A stretch of DNA of 64,000 bases. Origin: Bradyrhizobium semiaridum (GTDB lineage Bacteria; Pseudomonadota; Alphaproteobacteria; Rhizobiales; Xanthobacteraceae). Location of the stretch: contig NZ_JAGKJJ010000008.1 in NCBI RefSeq assembly GCF_020329505.1, forward strand, positions 62,001 through 126,000, written 5' to 3'. The first letter of the stretch is position 1. Each line of letters opens with the position of its first letter. The position numbers were made by a program, and so were the translations under genes. Under the pieces are notes generated by a model. It saw only the letters and a program-made list of their open reading frames with translations. It was not told the origin of the DNA and made no database searches. Positions 25,451 to 35,115 of the stretch are shown piece by piece.

Positions 25451-28204
25451 TTATCCTCTTGCCTTGCCGGCGCTCTTCTTCGCGGGCGCCTTCGCTCCGC
25501 CGGCCGGTTTTGCGGCCGTGGTCTTGGAGCCCGATGCGACCGGCGCGCGCGCCTTGCTGGTCGCGTCGGTCTTGGGTTTCGCTACGGCCTTCTTCGCCGC
25601 TGATTTCTTGGCGGGCTTGGCCGCGGCATCGCCGTCGGCCTTGGCGGCCTTCGCCGGTTTGGCCGCCTTCGCCTTCTTGCCCTTCGTCTTGCCGCCGCCC
25701 TTGGCCGCGCGCTCGTCGATCAGCGCGATCGCCTCCGCCAGCGTGACTTCGTCGGGCGTGCGGTCGCTCGGGATTGTCGCGTTGACGCCACCGGCGGTGA
25801 CGTAGGCGCCGTAGCGTCCGTTCTTCAGCGCGACCGCACCGAGCGAGGGATGATCGCCGAGCGGCTTGCCGGGATCGGCGCCGAAACGGCGGCCGCTCGG
25901 ACCCTTGGCGATCTTCTCGGCGATCAGCGTCACGGCGCGGTTCAGCCCGATCGTGAACACCTCGTCGCCGGCCTCGAGGCTGGCATAGGTCTTCTCGTGC
26001 TTGACGAACGGCCCGAAGCGGCCGAGGCCGGCGGTGATCGGCTGTCCGGTCTCTGGATGCTTGCCGATCTCACGCGGCAGCGACAACAGCTTCAGCGCCA
26101 GTTCGAGATCGACATCCGCAGGCGAGGTGCCCTTCGGAATGCCGGCGCGCTTCGGCTTCTCGCCCTCCGCATAATCCTTCTGCTCGCCGAGCTGGATATA
26201 GGGCCCGAAGCGGCCTGCCTTCACCGCGACCTCGAACCCGGTATCGGGATCGGTGCCGAGGATGCGGTCGGCGCTCTCGGCGCTGTCGGCGGCGAGCGGG
26301 CGGGTGTAGCGGCACTCCGGATAGTTCGAGCAGCCGACGAAGGCGCCGAACTTGCCGGCCTTCAAATTGAGCCGGCCGGTGCCGCAGGTCGGGCACTGCC
26401 TGACGTCACCGCCATCCGCGCGCGGCGGATAGATGTGCGGGCCGAGCATCTCGTCGAGCGCGTCGAGCACCTCGGCGACCCTGAGATCCTTGATGTCGTT
26501 CACAGCGCCGATGAAGTCGCGCCAGAAATCCTTCAACACCTGCTGCCAGGCGATCTCGTTGTTGGAGATGCGGTCGAGCTGCTCCTCGAGATCGGCGGTG
26601 AAGTCATATTCGACGTAGCGCGCGAAGAAATTTTCCAGGAACGCGATCACGACGCGGCCCTTGTCCTCGCCGTGCAGCCGCTTCTTCTCCAGCTTGACGT
26701 AGCCGCGGTCCTTCAGGACTTGCAGGATCGAAGCGTAGGTCGAGGGCCGGCCGATGCCGAGCTCTTCCATGCGCTTCACCAGCGATGCCTCCGAGAAGCG
26801 CGGCGGCGGCTCAGTGAAATGCTGGGTGACGGCGAGGCTCTGGCGCTTCACCGCTTCGCCCTCGCTCATCGCGGGCAGGCGGCGCGAATCCTCGTCCTCC
26901 TCGTCGTCGCGGCTCTCCTGATAGAGCGCGAGGAAGCCGTCGAACTTGATCACCTGGCCGGAGGCGCGCAGCTCCAACACGCGGGAGCCGGCCTTGGCCT
27001 CGATATCGACGGTGGTGCGCTCGAGTTCGGCGGATTCCATCTGGCTGGCGATGGTGCGCTTCCAGATCAGCTCATAGAGCTTGGCCTGGTCGGGATCGAG
27101 CCGGCGGCCGATCGAAGCCGGGCGGCGCGACAGATCGGTCGGGCGGATCGCTTCGTGGGCTTCCTGCGCGTTCTTGGCCTTGGTCTGATATTGGCGCGCG
27201 GAGTCGGGGACATAAGCGTTGCCATAGTCCTCGCCGATCACCTTGCGCGCCTGGGTGATCGCCTCGGGCGCGATCTGCACGCCGTCGGTTCGCATATAGG
27301 TGATGAGACCGGTGGTCTCGCCGCCGATGTCGATACCCTCATAGAGCCGCTGCGCGATGCGCATGGTGTGCGCCGGCGCGAAGCCGAGCTTGCGGCTGGC
27401 TTCCTGCTGCAGGGTCGAGGTGGTGAAGGGGGCCTGCGGGTTGCGCCGCGCGGGCTTCGCCTCGACGCTGGCGACGCGGAAGCTCGCGGCCTCGATCGCT
27501 TTCTTGAAATCCTCGGCTTCCGCACCCGAGCCGATGTCGAGCCGCGCGATCTTCTTGCCGTCGGCGCCGACCAGGCGCGCCTCGAAGGCCTCGCCACGGG
27601 TCGTCGTCAGTGTCGCGACCAGCGACCAGTACTCCTTCGGCACGAATTTCTCGATCTCGAGCTCGCGGTCGCAGACCAGCCGCAGCGCGACCGACTGCAC
27701 GCGGCCGGCGGAGCGGGCGCCGGGCAGCTTGCGCCACAGCACCGGGGAGAGGGTGAAGCCGACCAGATAGTCCAGCGCGCGGCGCGCCATATAGGCGTCG
27801 ACCAGCGCGCCGTCGATCTGGCGCGGCGCCTTCATCGCCTCGGAGACGGCCTGCTTGGTGATGGCGTTGAACACCACGCGCTCGACCTTCTGGTCCTTCA
27901 GCGCGCGCTTCTCCTTCATCACCTCGAGCACGTGCCAGGAGATCGCCTCGCCCTCGCGATCAGGGTCGGTCGCGAGAATCAGGCGGTCGGCACCCTTCAG
28001 CGCCCTGGCGATGTCGTTCAGCCGGCTGGCGGCCTTGGCGTCAACCTCCCAGATCATCTGGAAATTGGCGTCCGGATCGACCGATCCGTTCTTGGCCGGG
28101 AGGTCGCGGACATGGCCGAACGACGCCAGGACCTCGTAGGAGGACCCCAGATATTTATTGATCGTCTTGGCCTTGGCCGGCGACTCCACAATGACGATAT
28201 TCAT
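25451..28204 (-). CDS. topA: DNA topoisomerase I
   Basis: The 917-residue type IA topoisomerase begins MNIVIVESPAKAKTINKYLG (Toprim), contains the DPDREGEAISWH acidic motif and the active-site tyrosine in GLITYMRTDGV. The C-terminal part has one tetracysteine zinc finger (QCPTCGTGRL to CSNYPECR) and several glycine-rich topoisomerase C-terminal repeats such as GRFGPYIQLGE and GRYGAYVTAGG. It ends with a Lys/Ala/Pro-rich tail of about 90 residues. It relaxes negative supercoils. ATG 28204 is chosen over 28249 because it starts exactly at the conserved N-terminus. Confidence 0.97.
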   Translation of the reverse strand: MNIVIVESPAKAKTINKYLGSSYEVLASFGHVRDLPAKNGSVDPDANFQMIWEVDAKAASRLNDIARALKGADRLILATDPDREGEAISWHVLEVMKEKRALKDQKVERVVFNAITKQAVSEAMKAPRQIDGALVDAYMARRALDYLVGFTLSPVLWRKLPGARSAGRVQSVALRLVCDRELEIEKFVPKEYWSLVATLTTTRGEAFEARLVGADGKKIARLDIGSGAEAEDFKKAIEAASFRVASVEAKPARRNPQAPFTTSTLQQEASRKLGFAPAHTMRIAQRLYEGIDIGGETTGLITYMRTDGVQIAPEAITQARKVIGEDYGNAYVPDSARQYQTKAKNAQEAHEAIRPTDLSRRPASIGRRLDPDQAKLYELIWKRTIASQMESAELERTTVDIEAKAGSRVLELRASGQVIKFDGFLALYQESRDDEEDEDSRRLPAMSEGEAVKRQSLAVTQHFTEPPPRFSEASLVKRMEELGIGRPSTYASILQVLKDRGYVKLEKKRLHGEDKGRVVIAFLENFFARYVEYDFTADLEEQLDRISNNEIAWQQVLKDFWRDFIGAVNDIKDLRVAEVLDALDEMLGPHIYPPRADGGDVRQCPTCGTGRLNLKAGKFGAFVGCSNYPECRYTRPLAADSAESADRILGTDPDTGFEVAVKAGRFGPYIQLGEQKDYAEGEKPKRAGIPKGTSPADVDLELALKLLSLPREIGKHPETGQPITAGLGRFGPFVKHEKTYASLEAGDEVFTIGLNRAVTLIAEKIAKGPSGRRFGADPGKPLGDHPSLGAVALKNGRYGAYVTAGGVNATIPSDRTPDEVTLAEAIALIDERAAKGGGKTKGKKAKAAKPAKAAKADGDAAAKPAKKSAAKKAVAKPKTDATSKARAPVASGSKTTAAKPAGGAKAPAKKSAGKARG

Positions 28205-28433
28205 GTCATTCCAATAGCTTACGGGAAAACTTGAAGGCGGGTTCCGCAAGACTCGCGGCCCGCTTTGTCGGGGCGAACATGGGTGCTGAGGCGGCCCCTG
28301 TCAAATCGCCAGATATTGAAGGGCCGGTTCCCGATGTGGACTTCCTATCGCAGCAGTTGAAAAATTCGCCCTAGAGTTGCGGCCGGAAAGGGCGTATCTC
28401 TCTGTATATTGGGCGGGAATCGGAAGCGGCCTT

Positions 28434-28673
28434 TTGAGCACGACAGGGGGCGGCCGGAAGCGCAAGGCGTCCGGCCGGCGGCAAGCGACAGGCGAGCAGA
28501 GCGCGGGGGAAGGCGGCCCTGACGACGTACTGGTCCTGATCGCGGCCGCCGCGGCCGAACTCGCCAAACTCGCCCGGCGCCACAAATTCGAAATCCTCGA
28601 GCACCTGCTGGCGATGGCCCGCCTGGAAGCCGACGAGCAGCTGCGCTTGCGCCGGCGACGCAAGCTGTCGTGA
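28434..28673 (+). CDS. Small conserved-looking hypothetical protein
   Basis: This open frame encodes about 79 residues from a TTG with GGAAG upstream; a longer version from a TTG at 28377 is possible. The product has a basic N-terminus (GGGRKRKASGRR), then an amphipathic helical region DDVLVLIAAAAAELAKLARRHKFEILEHLL and a final Arg/Lys-rich tail. The organised helix and strand-appropriate GC bias suggest a real gene. It is divergent from topA. The start codon is unsure and no function can be assigned. Confidence 0.45.
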   Translation: MSTTGGGRKRKASGRRQATGEQSAGEGGPDDVLVLIAAAAAELAKLARRHKFEILEHLLAMARLEADEQLRLRRRRKLS

Positions 28674-28704
28674 GGGCGGCAGACTCAGCGCAGGCTTCTC
28701 CATG

Positions 28705-28830
28705 ATGTCGTCCTGGCGAAAGCCAGGACCCATAACCACCGGCTTTGATCGTGAACGGGATCGCGGCCCCAGCGTCGCGCACCAGCAGGCCTTAGGGGTA
28801 ATGGATGCTGGCTTTCGCCAGGACGCCATC
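28705..28830. repeat. REP family D inverted repeat
   Basis: The left arm gtcgtcctggcgaaagccag and the right arm ctggctttcgccaggacgcc are close complements, and ataaccacc follows the left arm as in the 12275-12396 copy. It lies upstream of the convergent HxlR gene end. Confidence 0.7.
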
Positions 28831-28864
28831 GAGAAATGCCTTTCCGTTATCCGTCTAGCACGCG

Positions 28865-29326
28865 CTACGCCGGCACGCGTCGCGCCTTCCGCGGCTTCAG
28901 CGTGATGTCGGCCTCATTCAGCAGCCGGCCGTCCTGCGAATACAGCGCGAGCTTCTTCACCGGCTTGCCCTTCTCGCGGTCGACCAGGATGGTCGCGATC
29001 TCCTCCGGATGCTCGTCGAACTCCTCGCTCCATTGCCGCAGCGCGACCAGGATCGGGAAGATGCCGTGGCCCTTTGGCGTCAGCACGTATTCCTGATAGG
29101 CGCTGCCGTCCGAGGCGGGGACCGTCTTCAGGATCCGGTGCTCGACCAGCGTGCGCAGGCGGCTTGCGAGGATGTTCTTGGCAAGGCCGAGGCTGGCCTG
29201 GAATTCGCCGAAGCGGCGCCGGCCGAGGCTGGCGTCGCGGATGATCAGGAGCGACCACCAGTCGCCGAACACGTCGAGCGCGCGCGCCACCGGGCAGCTG
29301 TCGCCGGCTAGGCTGGTTCGTTTCAC
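28865..29326 (-). CDS. HxlR family transcriptional regulator
   Basis: The 153-residue protein has the HxlR winged-helix pattern CPVARALDVFGDWWSLLIIRDASLG, RRRFGEFQASLGLAKNILASRL and LVEHRILK, plus an extra C-terminal region of about 45 residues. I chose the GTG at 29326 because GGAGAGG lies 5 bases upstream. The ATG at 29380 has no ribosome binding site and would run into the left arm of the inverted repeat at 29358-29417. It is divergent from the SDR gene, which it probably represses. Confidence 0.87.
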   Translation of the reverse strand: MKRTSLAGDSCPVARALDVFGDWWSLLIIRDASLGRRRFGEFQASLGLAKNILASRLRTLVEHRILKTVPASDGSAYQEYVLTPKGHGIFPILVALRQWSEEFDEHPEEIATILVDREKGKPVKKLALYSQDGRLLNEADITLKPRKARRVPA

Positions 29327-29357
29327 GGGCCTCTCCAAAATGCCATCACGGCCTTGT

Positions 29358-29417
29358 GTGGTTGCAATATTAAACCGCATGCCCTAGTTAGGCAATCAGG
29401 TTTAATAATGCAACCAC
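29358..29417. promoter_or_regulatory. Inverted repeat operator region between HxlR gene and SDR gene
   Basis: Two 19-base arms, 29358-29376 (gtggttgcaatattaaacc) and 29399-29417 (ggtttaataatgcaaccac), are inverted with one mismatch and separated by 22 bases. They sit between the divergent HxlR and SDR genes and are much AT-richer than the surroundings. They are likely paired HxlR sites covering both promoters. Confidence 0.7.
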
Positions 29418-29429
29418 GCGGAGGCGGAC

Positions 29430-30203
29430 ATGAGACTGGCTAACAAGACGGCATTGATCACGGGCGGCAACAGCGGCATCGGGTTCGCAACGGCAAAGCT
29501 GTTCGTGGCCGAAGGCGCCAAGGTCGTCATCACCGGGCGCAACAAGGAGCGGCTGGTCGCGGCGGCGAAGGAATTGGGTGCCAACGGATTTGCGATCGAG
29601 GCCGACGCGACCGACGTCGCGGCGCTCGAAGCCGCGGCGAAGCAGGGCGCGGAGAAGTTCGGCAAATACGACATCCTGTTCGCCAATGCCGGGATTCCCG
29701 GCCAGACGCCGGTCGGCGGCACCACGCTGGCGGCCTTCGAGAACGTGATCCGCACCAATCTTACCGGCGTGTTCTTCACCGTGCAGGCGGCGGCGCCGTA
29801 TCTCAACGACGGCGCCTCAATCATCCTCAACGGCTCGGTGATCTCGGTGCTCGGTAATCCCGGCTATTCGGCCTATGCCGCGAGCAAGGCGGGCGTGCGC
29901 GCGATGGCGCGGGTGATGGCCTCAGAGCTGTCGCCGCGCAACATCCGCGTCAACGTGATCTCGCCGGGCGCGACCCGCACGCCGATCTGGGGACCGGCGA
30001 CCGCAACGCCGGAGGCCGAGAAGATTTTCGAGGCGCGGATCGGCAAGTCCACGCCGCTCGGCCGCATCGGCGAGCCAGATCACATTTCGAAGACGGCGCT
30101 GTTCCTCGCATCCGACGATGCCGCCCATGTGCAGGGGCAGGAGCTGTTCATCGATGGCGGCGCCACCGCTTCGCCCGCCGGCGCGCCGATCTATCGCGGA
30201 TAA
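29430..30203 (+). CDS. Short-chain dehydrogenase/reductase
   Basis: The 257-residue classical SDR has the dinucleotide motif TGGNSGIG (11-18), NAG after strand 4, catalytic Ser136, and the YxxxK pair Tyr149 and Lys153 in YAASKAG. TGRNKERL after the second strand suggests NADP preference because of the Arg. It begins with ATG after GCGGAGGCG. Control by the divergent HxlR regulator is likely; such pairs often respond to reactive carbonyls or quinones, but the substrate is unknown. Confidence 0.92.
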   Translation: MRLANKTALITGGNSGIGFATAKLFVAEGAKVVITGRNKERLVAAAKELGANGFAIEADATDVAALEAAAKQGAEKFGKYDILFANAGIPGQTPVGGTTLAAFENVIRTNLTGVFFTVQAAAPYLNDGASIILNGSVISVLGNPGYSAYAASKAGVRAMARVMASELSPRNIRVNVISPGATRTPIWGPATATPEAEKIFEARIGKSTPLGRIGEPDHISKTALFLASDDAAHVQGQELFIDGGATASPAGAPIYRG

Positions 30204-30221
30204 ATTGCTTCAATTGTAACA

Positions 30222-30255
30222 AACGGCCGGTGTGAAACCGATCACACCGGCCGTT
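30222..30255 (+). terminator. Hairpin terminator after the SDR gene
   Basis: A 13-base perfect stem (aacggccggtgtg / cacaccggccgtt) closes an 8-base loop, 19 bases after the SDR stop codon. Confidence 0.8.
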
Positions 30256-30363
30256 GTCGTGCGCGACTACCATCGATGCGGCAGACGTTGAACCTTTGAT
30301 GGCCTCGCGGGACTCCAGAAAGGGCGGGGAATTTTTCACACGGAATCATTTGGGAGTGCCGCC

Positions 30364-30522
30364 ATGCCGACCGCAGTTCGTATTTCGACGTCAATCCCTG
30401 TTTCGTCCGCATCCGAAAATTCCGACACGTCACAGCTTGTGGCGGTCGTGCTGTTTTCCGGCATCGGTTTGTTGATCTCACTCGTCGCCTGCATCTTCGG
30501 TGTTCAGGGCGTCTGGTTCTGA
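30364..30522 (+). CDS. Small single-pass membrane protein (52 residues)
   Basis: An ATG at 30364 preceded by TTGGGAGTGCC opens a 52-codon frame. The product has a Ser/Thr-rich, polar N-terminal half (MPTAVRISTSIPVSSASENS) and one clear membrane helix, VAVVLFSGIGLLISLVACIF, before a short tail ending VWF. The sharp ribosome binding site, membrane helix and position between two terminator hairpins argue for a real gene. The function is unknown. Confidence 0.65.
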   Translation: MPTAVRISTSIPVSSASENSDTSQLVAVVLFSGIGLLISLVACIFGVQGVWF

Positions 30523-30543
30523 CATCATTCCTCTGACAACAAA

Positions 30544-30574
30544 CGGCCTGCCGTCGCAGAAGCGCGGCAGGCCG
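30544..30574. terminator. Bidirectional hairpin terminator
   Basis: The stem cggcctgcc / ggcaggccg (9 bases) has a 13-base loop. It lies 21 bases after the small membrane protein gene and 11 bases before the end of the convergent azoreductase gene. Confidence 0.65.
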
Positions 30575-30585
30575 GAACTATCGCA

Positions 30586-31194
30586 TCAAGCCGCGGTCAG
30601 GCTGCCCGCGGCCTGCAGCGCACCGGCGACCGCCTTCTGGCGATGCTCCGGGCCGACCTGGATGCCGTCGGCAGGGATGAACTCGATATTCTTGACGCCG
30701 ATGAAGCCGAACACCCCACGCAGATACGTCTCGAGATGCTCGAGCGCAGCCATCGGCGTGTCGGCGCCGTAATAGCCGCCGCGCGAGATCGCGATGACGA
30801 CGCGCTTGTTGCCGGCCAGTCCCTCGACGCCGGCAGGGCCGTATTTGAAGGTCTTGCCTGCGACCAGGATGCGATCGATCCAGACCTTGAGCTGGCTAGG
30901 AATGGTGAAGTTGTACATCGGCGCGCCGATCACGACGATGTCGGCGGCAAGAAACTCCTCCAGCACGGTCCGGCCGGCGGCGACGTCGTCACGGACCGAC
31001 GGGTCCGGCGCCGCACCCTGGCCGGCGGCGAGGTGCAGGCCGGTGAGGTGGCCGAGCGGGCTCTGGGTCAGATCGCGGTAAGTCACGGCGAGGCCCGGGT
31101 TGGCCTGGCGCAGCCGCTCGACGGCGGCGGCGGAGACCTGGCGGCTGACGGAGTGGGGGCCGAGGACGGAGGAATCGATGTGCAGAAGTTTCAT
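30586..31194 (-). CDS. azoR: FMN-dependent NADH-azoreductase
   Basis: The 202-residue flavodoxin-like protein begins [20 protein letters not shown] and contains [20 protein letters not shown] and ISRGGYYG, the conserved FMN-binding and family blocks of AzoR. Family members reduce azo dyes and, more physiologically, quinones by two-electron transfer. ATG 31194 is used because the start MKLLHID is conserved; GTGACCCC is nearby as a weak ribosome binding site. It is divergent from an HxlR regulator that carries a conserved cysteine. Confidence 0.92.
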   Translation of the reverse strand: MKLLHIDSSVLGPHSVSRQVSAAAVERLRQANPGLAVTYRDLTQSPLGHLTGLHLAAGQGAAPDPSVRDDVAAGRTVLEEFLAADIVVIGAPMYNFTIPSQLKVWIDRILVAGKTFKYGPAGVEGLAGNKRVVIAISRGGYYGADTPMAALEHLETYLRGVFGFIGVKNIEFIPADGIQVGPEHRQKAVAGALQAAGSLTAA

Positions 31195-31212
31195 GGCAGG
31201 GGTCACCTTTGG

Positions 31213-31236
31213 TATAGGTTTGTAACTGGCGCTATA
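31213..31236. promoter_or_regulatory. Possible HxlR operator (tatag ... ctata)
   Basis: The half-sites tatag and ctata are inverted and 14 bases apart, in the gap between azoR and the divergent HxlR gene. The outer gtcac (31202-31206) and gtgac (31239-31243) also form a pair. This is weak evidence, offered because this type of regulator is expected to bind here. Confidence 0.3.
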
Positions 31237-31293
31237 TGAGTGACTGCCCTAAATTTCCGCAAGAACGCACATTTTTGAAACCCGAGCACACCA

Positions 31294-31695
31294 ATGAGAC
31301 CCGAGAACATCCATGTGCCTGCCTCGTCGGCCCGTCCCGGTCCCCAACATGAGGACTGCCGCGGCGTCGCGTCGGTGCTGTCGCGGGTCGGCGACAAATG
31401 GAGCGTGCTGGTGATCATGCTGCTGATCGACGGCCCGCGCCGCTTCAACGAGCTGAAGCGGATGATCAACGGCATCTCGCAGCGCATGCTGACGCTGACG
31501 CTGCGCGGCCTGGAGCGCGACGGCCTCCTCACGCGCACCGTGTTCCCGACCGTGCCACCGCGGGTCGACTACGAGCTGACCGCTCTCGGCCGCGGCCTGG
31601 CCAAGCCGGTCCGGGCGCTCGGCGAATGGGCGTTCGCGCATCTGCCGGAGATCGAGGGCGCGCGCAGCCGGTTCGATGCGCGGAAGGAGGAGTGA
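31294..31695 (+). CDS. HxlR family regulator, probable redox sensor of azoR
   Basis: The 133-residue winged-helix protein reads [58 protein letters not shown], the standard HxlR layout. Cys22 precedes the first helix, the position of the redox-active cysteine in quinone-sensing YodB-type members. With azoR divergent, control of azoreductase in response to quinones or diamide-like stress is a reasonable inference. The ribosome binding site of ATG 31294 is weak. Confidence 0.88.
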   Translation: MRPENIHVPASSARPGPQHEDCRGVASVLSRVGDKWSVLVIMLLIDGPRRFNELKRMINGISQRMLTLTLRGLERDGLLTRTVFPTVPPRVDYELTALGRGLAKPVRALGEWAFAHLPEIEGARSRFDARKEE

Positions 31696-31740
31696 TCGCT
31701 TGGCTCGCAGTGACGGATAAAGGTTCGCTAGCGCGGCCCG

Positions 31741-32850
31741 CTAGATCATCGACACCAGGCCGCCGCCGTGGCGTTCGAGCTTGCCGGCGAGCTCGAGCTC
31801 CAGCAACACGGTGCGCACCACGGCGGGCGGCAGGTCCGACATTCTGATCAGGTCGTCGATGCTGATCGGGCTCGGCCCGAGCAGATCGATGACCCGGTTG
31901 CGGTCGGGCGCGCCGGTGGAGAAGTCCAGCGGCTCGTCGTCCTCGCGGGCGCCGAGCATGATCGGCCGCTCCATGATCGGCGTCACCGCGTTGATGATGT
32001 CGGCGGCTTCCGTGACCAGGGTTGCGCCTTGCTTGATCAGGTCGTTGGTGCCGGCGGCGCGCGGATCGATCGGCGAGCCTGGCACCGCAAACACCTCGCG
32101 GCCCTGTTCGGCCGCCATCCGCGCCGTAATCAGCGAGCCCGAGCGATGCGCGGCTTCCACGATGACGACGCCGAGCGCGGCGCCCGAGATCAGCCGGTTG
32201 CGGCGAGGAAAGTCGCGCGCCCGCGGCACATGGCCGAGCGGCATTTCGGAGATCGCAGAGCCATACGTGAGCAGCGCAGCCAGCAGATCCTCATGCTCCG
32301 GCGGATAGATCTTGTCGTGGCCGCCCGCGAGCACAGCGACCGTGCCGCTGGCGACCGTGGCGCGATGCGCGGCCTGGTCGATGCCGCGGGCGAGGCCGGA
32401 GATCACGACAAAGCCGGCCTCGCCGAGATCGCGCGCAAGCTGGCCGGCGAATTTCAATCCGGCGCCGGAGGCGTTGCGCGAGCCGACGATCGCGATCATC
32501 GGGCGCGCCAGCGTCTCGCGCGCGCCGCGCACGCTGAGCAGCGGCGGCGCATCGTCGATGGTGGCTAGCCGCGAGGGATAATGCGCTTCGCCTGCTGCGA
32601 CGAGGTCGACGCCGAGCTTCCGGCAGGCCGCGAGCTCCGCGCCGGCCTCGGCCTCGCTGCAGATGCGCGCGGCGGCGCCGCCGCGCCGCGCGAGGTCGGG
32701 CAGGCGCTCCAGTGCGGCAGCCGCGTTGCCGAAATGGCGTAGCAGCGATGCAAAGGTGCGGGGGCCGACATTCTCGGAGCGGATCAGCCGCAGGCGGTTG
32801 AGCCGTTCGGCGTCGGTGAGCGTCACTGCGCTGGTGGATCGGTCATGCAT
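31741..32850 (-). CDS. dprA: DNA-processing protein DprA
   Basis: The 370-residue protein has a SAM-like N-terminus ([25 protein letters not shown]) and the Rossmann DprA core with [45 protein letters not shown] and [26 protein letters not shown]-terminal winged-helix domain begins at about residue 305 ([17 protein letters not shown]). DprA loads RecA on incoming single-stranded DNA during transformation. ATG 32850 has a poor ribosome binding site; an in-frame ATG at 32898 is the alternative. Confidence 0.93.
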   Translation of the reverse strand: MHDRSTSAVTLTDAERLNRLRLIRSENVGPRTFASLLRHFGNAAAALERLPDLARRGGAAARICSEAEAGAELAACRKLGVDLVAAGEAHYPSRLATIDDAPPLLSVRGARETLARPMIAIVGSRNASGAGLKFAGQLARDLGEAGFVVISGLARGIDQAAHRATVASGTVAVLAGGHDKIYPPEHEDLLAALLTYGSAISEMPLGHVPRARDFPRRNRLISGAALGVVIVEAAHRSGSLITARMAAEQGREVFAVPGSPIDPRAAGTNDLIKQGATLVTEAADIINAVTPIMERPIMLGAREDDEPLDFSTGAPDRNRVIDLLGPSPISIDDLIRMSDLPPAVVRTVLLELELAGKLERHGGGLVSMI

Positions 32851-32945
32851 TGCGGGACGCAGCTTCGCCCAACCGGAGATTGTGATCAACCGCGACATTG
32901 GCTTGGTCGCACCCGCCGCGCTACAACCGGCCGGCAGGAACAGGA

Positions 32946-34193
32946 ATGCAGCCCATGATCTCACTTGCCGAACTCCAGGTGCGCATCGAACGCGGCGAGC
33001 TTTCGCCCGATACCGCCGTCGCGCATTCGCTGGAGGCGATCCGCGCGCATGAGGGCACCGTCGGCGCCTTCGTCTGCCGCGACGACCATGCGCGAGCGCA
33101 GACGACCGGGCCGCTGCGCGGCATCGCGGTCGGCATCAAGGACATCATCGACACCGCCGACTTCCCGACCGAGATGGGCTCGCAGATCTACCGCGGCCAC
33201 CGTCCGCGCGGCGATGCGCCGGTGGTGATGGCGCTGAAGCGGGCCGGCGCTACCATCGTCGGCAAGACCACGACGACGGCGTTCGCGGCGAACGATCCGA
33301 CCGCGACGCTCAATCCGCACAATGGCGCGCACACGCCGGGCGGGTCGTCGTCCGGCTCGGCGGCGGCGGTCGGCGCCGGGATGATCCCGTTGGCGCTGGG
33401 CACCCAGACCGGCGGCTCGGTAATCCGGCCGGCCTCGTTCTGCGGCGTCGCCGCGATCAAGCCGAGCTACCGCCTGCTGCCGACCGTCGGCGTGAAGTGC
33501 TTTTCGTGGACGCTCGATACGGTCGGGCTGTTCGGCGCCGGCGTGCGCGACGTCGCGTTGGGGCTGGCCGCGATGACGGGCCGGCCGGACCTTGCGGTGC
33601 CAATGAACGTGGCGCCGCCGCGCATCGGCGTGGTGACGCAGGCCTTCGCCGGCACCCCGGAAGCTGCCGGCGCCGAGGCACTGCAGAAGGCGGCGCGCGC
33701 GGCGGGGCAGGCGGGCGCGGCGGTGCGCGAGCTCGCGCTGCCCGAGATCGTCGCGGAGGCCTGGCGCATCCATCCCGTGGTGCAGGATTTCGAGGCGCAG
33801 CAGTCGTTCGCGTGGGAATACGAACAGAATTACGACGCGATGCCGCCGCTGCTGCGCAGCCGGCTCGACGAGAGCAAGGACGGCACGCCGCGCGACTACG
33901 ACGCCGCGCTCGACGTCGCCGCCCGCGCGCGGGCGGCGCTGGCGACGGTGTTCGATGACGTCGACGTGCTCCTGACGCTTTCGGCGCCGGGCGCCGCGCC
34001 GGCGGGTTTATCCTCGACCGGCGATCCCCGTTACAACCGGCTGTGGACGCTGATGGGCGTGCCCTGCGTCAACGTTCCGACACTGGTGGTGGAGGGCGGA
34101 TTGCCTGTCGGCGTCACGATCGTCGCGCCATTCGGCGCCGATGCGAAGGCGCTGGCGGCGGCGAGTTTTGTCGAGGGAGCACTGGGAAAGTAG
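32946..34193 (+). CDS. Amidase signature family hydrolase
   Basis: The 415-residue protein has the Ser-cisSer-Lys triad: Lys65 in VGIKDIIDT, cis-Ser134 in [11 protein letters not shown] and nucleophile Ser158 in [11 protein letters not shown]. It is shorter than GatA and belongs to a stand-alone branch that hydrolyses small amides or carbamate-like compounds. ATG 32946 follows CAGGAACAGG. It is inserted on the plus strand within an otherwise minus-strand housekeeping series (plsY, dprA, topA). Confidence 0.9.
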   Translation: MQPMISLAELQVRIERGELSPDTAVAHSLEAIRAHEGTVGAFVCRDDHARAQTTGPLRGIAVGIKDIIDTADFPTEMGSQIYRGHRPRGDAPVVMALKRAGATIVGKTTTTAFAANDPTATLNPHNGAHTPGGSSSGSAAAVGAGMIPLALGTQTGGSVIRPASFCGVAAIKPSYRLLPTVGVKCFSWTLDTVGLFGAGVRDVALGLAAMTGRPDLAVPMNVAPPRIGVVTQAFAGTPEAAGAEALQKAARAAGQAGAAVRELALPEIVAEAWRIHPVVQDFEAQQSFAWEYEQNYDAMPPLLRSRLDESKDGTPRDYDAALDVAARARAALATVFDDVDVLLTLSAPGAAPAGLSSTGDPRYNRLWTLMGVPCVNVPTLVVEGGLPVGVTIVAPFGADAKALAAASFVEGALGK

Positions 34194-34197
34194 TTCC

Positions 34198-34303
34198 CGT
34201 CATTCCGGGGCGGCGCGAAGCGACGAGCCCGGAATCCATTGCTCTGCAATACATGCGGCCGATGGATTCGGGGCTCGCGACTTAGTCGCGCCCGGAATGA
34301 CGG
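34198..34303. repeat. REP family B inverted repeat
   Basis: The ends ccgtcattccgggg and cccggaatgacgg are complementary. Internal cgacgagcccggaatccatt pairs with gatggattcggggctcg. It lies between the convergent amidase and plsY genes. Confidence 0.82.
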
Positions 34304-34309
34304 GGCGCG

Positions 34310-34906
34310 TTACTTCTTCTCGCCGATCTTGCCTTCGGTGCCGGCTTGCAGGCGCTTGATGTTCTCGCGGTGCATGTAGAACAGCAGCAGCGTCAGCACG
34401 ACGAACAGCGAGGCCAGTGCGTTGTGGCCGAACCACCACAGGAACAGCGGCGTCAGGAAAGCGGCGATCAGGGCCGACAGCGACGAGTAGCGTGTGGTGT
34501 AGGCGGTGCCGAGCCAGATCACCGCGAAGATCAGCGCCGCCGGCCAGAACAGGCCGAGCAGCACCCCGATATAGGTTGCGACACCCTTGCCGCCGCGGAA
34601 TCTCAGCCAGATCGGGAAGAGATGGCCGAGGAACGCGCCCAGCGCGGCCAGCATCGCCGCATTCGGGCCGCCGAAGGAGCCCGCGATGATGACGGCGACC
34701 GTGCCCTTGAGCATGTCGCCGAGCAGTGTTCCCGCCGCGAGGCCCTTGCGTCCGGTGCGCAGCACGTTGGTGGCGCCGATATTGCCGGAGCCGATCGAGC
34801 GCAGGTCCTGGGTGCCGGCGAGCCGGGTCAGGATCATGCCGAACGGGATCGAGCCGAACAGGTAACCGATCAGGAAAGCCGGCAGCAGCAATGCGTCAGA
34901 GGACAT
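34310..34906 (-). CDS. plsY: Glycerol-3-phosphate acyltransferase PlsY
   Basis: The 198-residue membrane protein has the PlsY motifs [31 protein letters not shown] and about five membrane helices. It transfers acyl groups from acyl phosphate to glycerol-3-phosphate, the first step of phospholipid synthesis. GGGAGCC precedes ATG 34906. It follows pyrC on the same strand after a gap holding a repeat and a small plus-strand gene. Confidence 0.96.
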   Translation of the reverse strand: MSSDALLLPAFLIGYLFGSIPFGMILTRLAGTQDLRSIGSGNIGATNVLRTGRKGLAAGTLLGDMLKGTVAVIIAGSFGGPNAAMLAALGAFLGHLFPIWLRFRGGKGVATYIGVLLGLFWPAALIFAVIWLGTAYTTRYSSLSALIAAFLTPLFLWWFGHNALASLFVVLTLLLFYMHRENIKRLQAGTEGKIGEKK

Positions 34907-34923
34907 CGCGAAGGCTCCCTAAG

Positions 34924-35024
34924 GCATGATCCGGAAAAGTGCGAAGCGGTTTTCCGAAAAGATTCATGCTCAAACAAAGAGCTAAAGCGCGATGACGATC
35001 CAACCAAACCTCATCGCGCTTTAG
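34924..35024. repeat. Dispersed repeat family F (gcatgatccggaaaagtgcg ... gctttag)
   Basis: It starts gcatgatccggaaaagtgcg, a segment I recognise as a widespread intergenic repeat in rhizobia. It contains an inner pair atgatccggaaaa / ttttccgaaaagattcat and a perfect 14-base pair, ctaaagcgcgatga (34982-34995) with tcatcgcgctttag (35011-35024). Confidence 0.75.
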
Positions 35025-35115
35025 ACGGCCGCCCATGCCGCCCGCGTCGGGCTGCTCTATCAATCGAAAATTAACCATAAATCGACATCATCGGCTTCGG
35101 AAAGAGGAGCTTATC

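Noticed and set aside
25850..28234. Long open frame (about 790 codons) on the plus strand opposite topA
   Set aside because: It is the antisense shadow of topA in a high-GC genome. The predicted peptide is Arg/Ala/Gly/Leu-rich without motifs, whereas the minus strand encodes an unmistakable topoisomerase.
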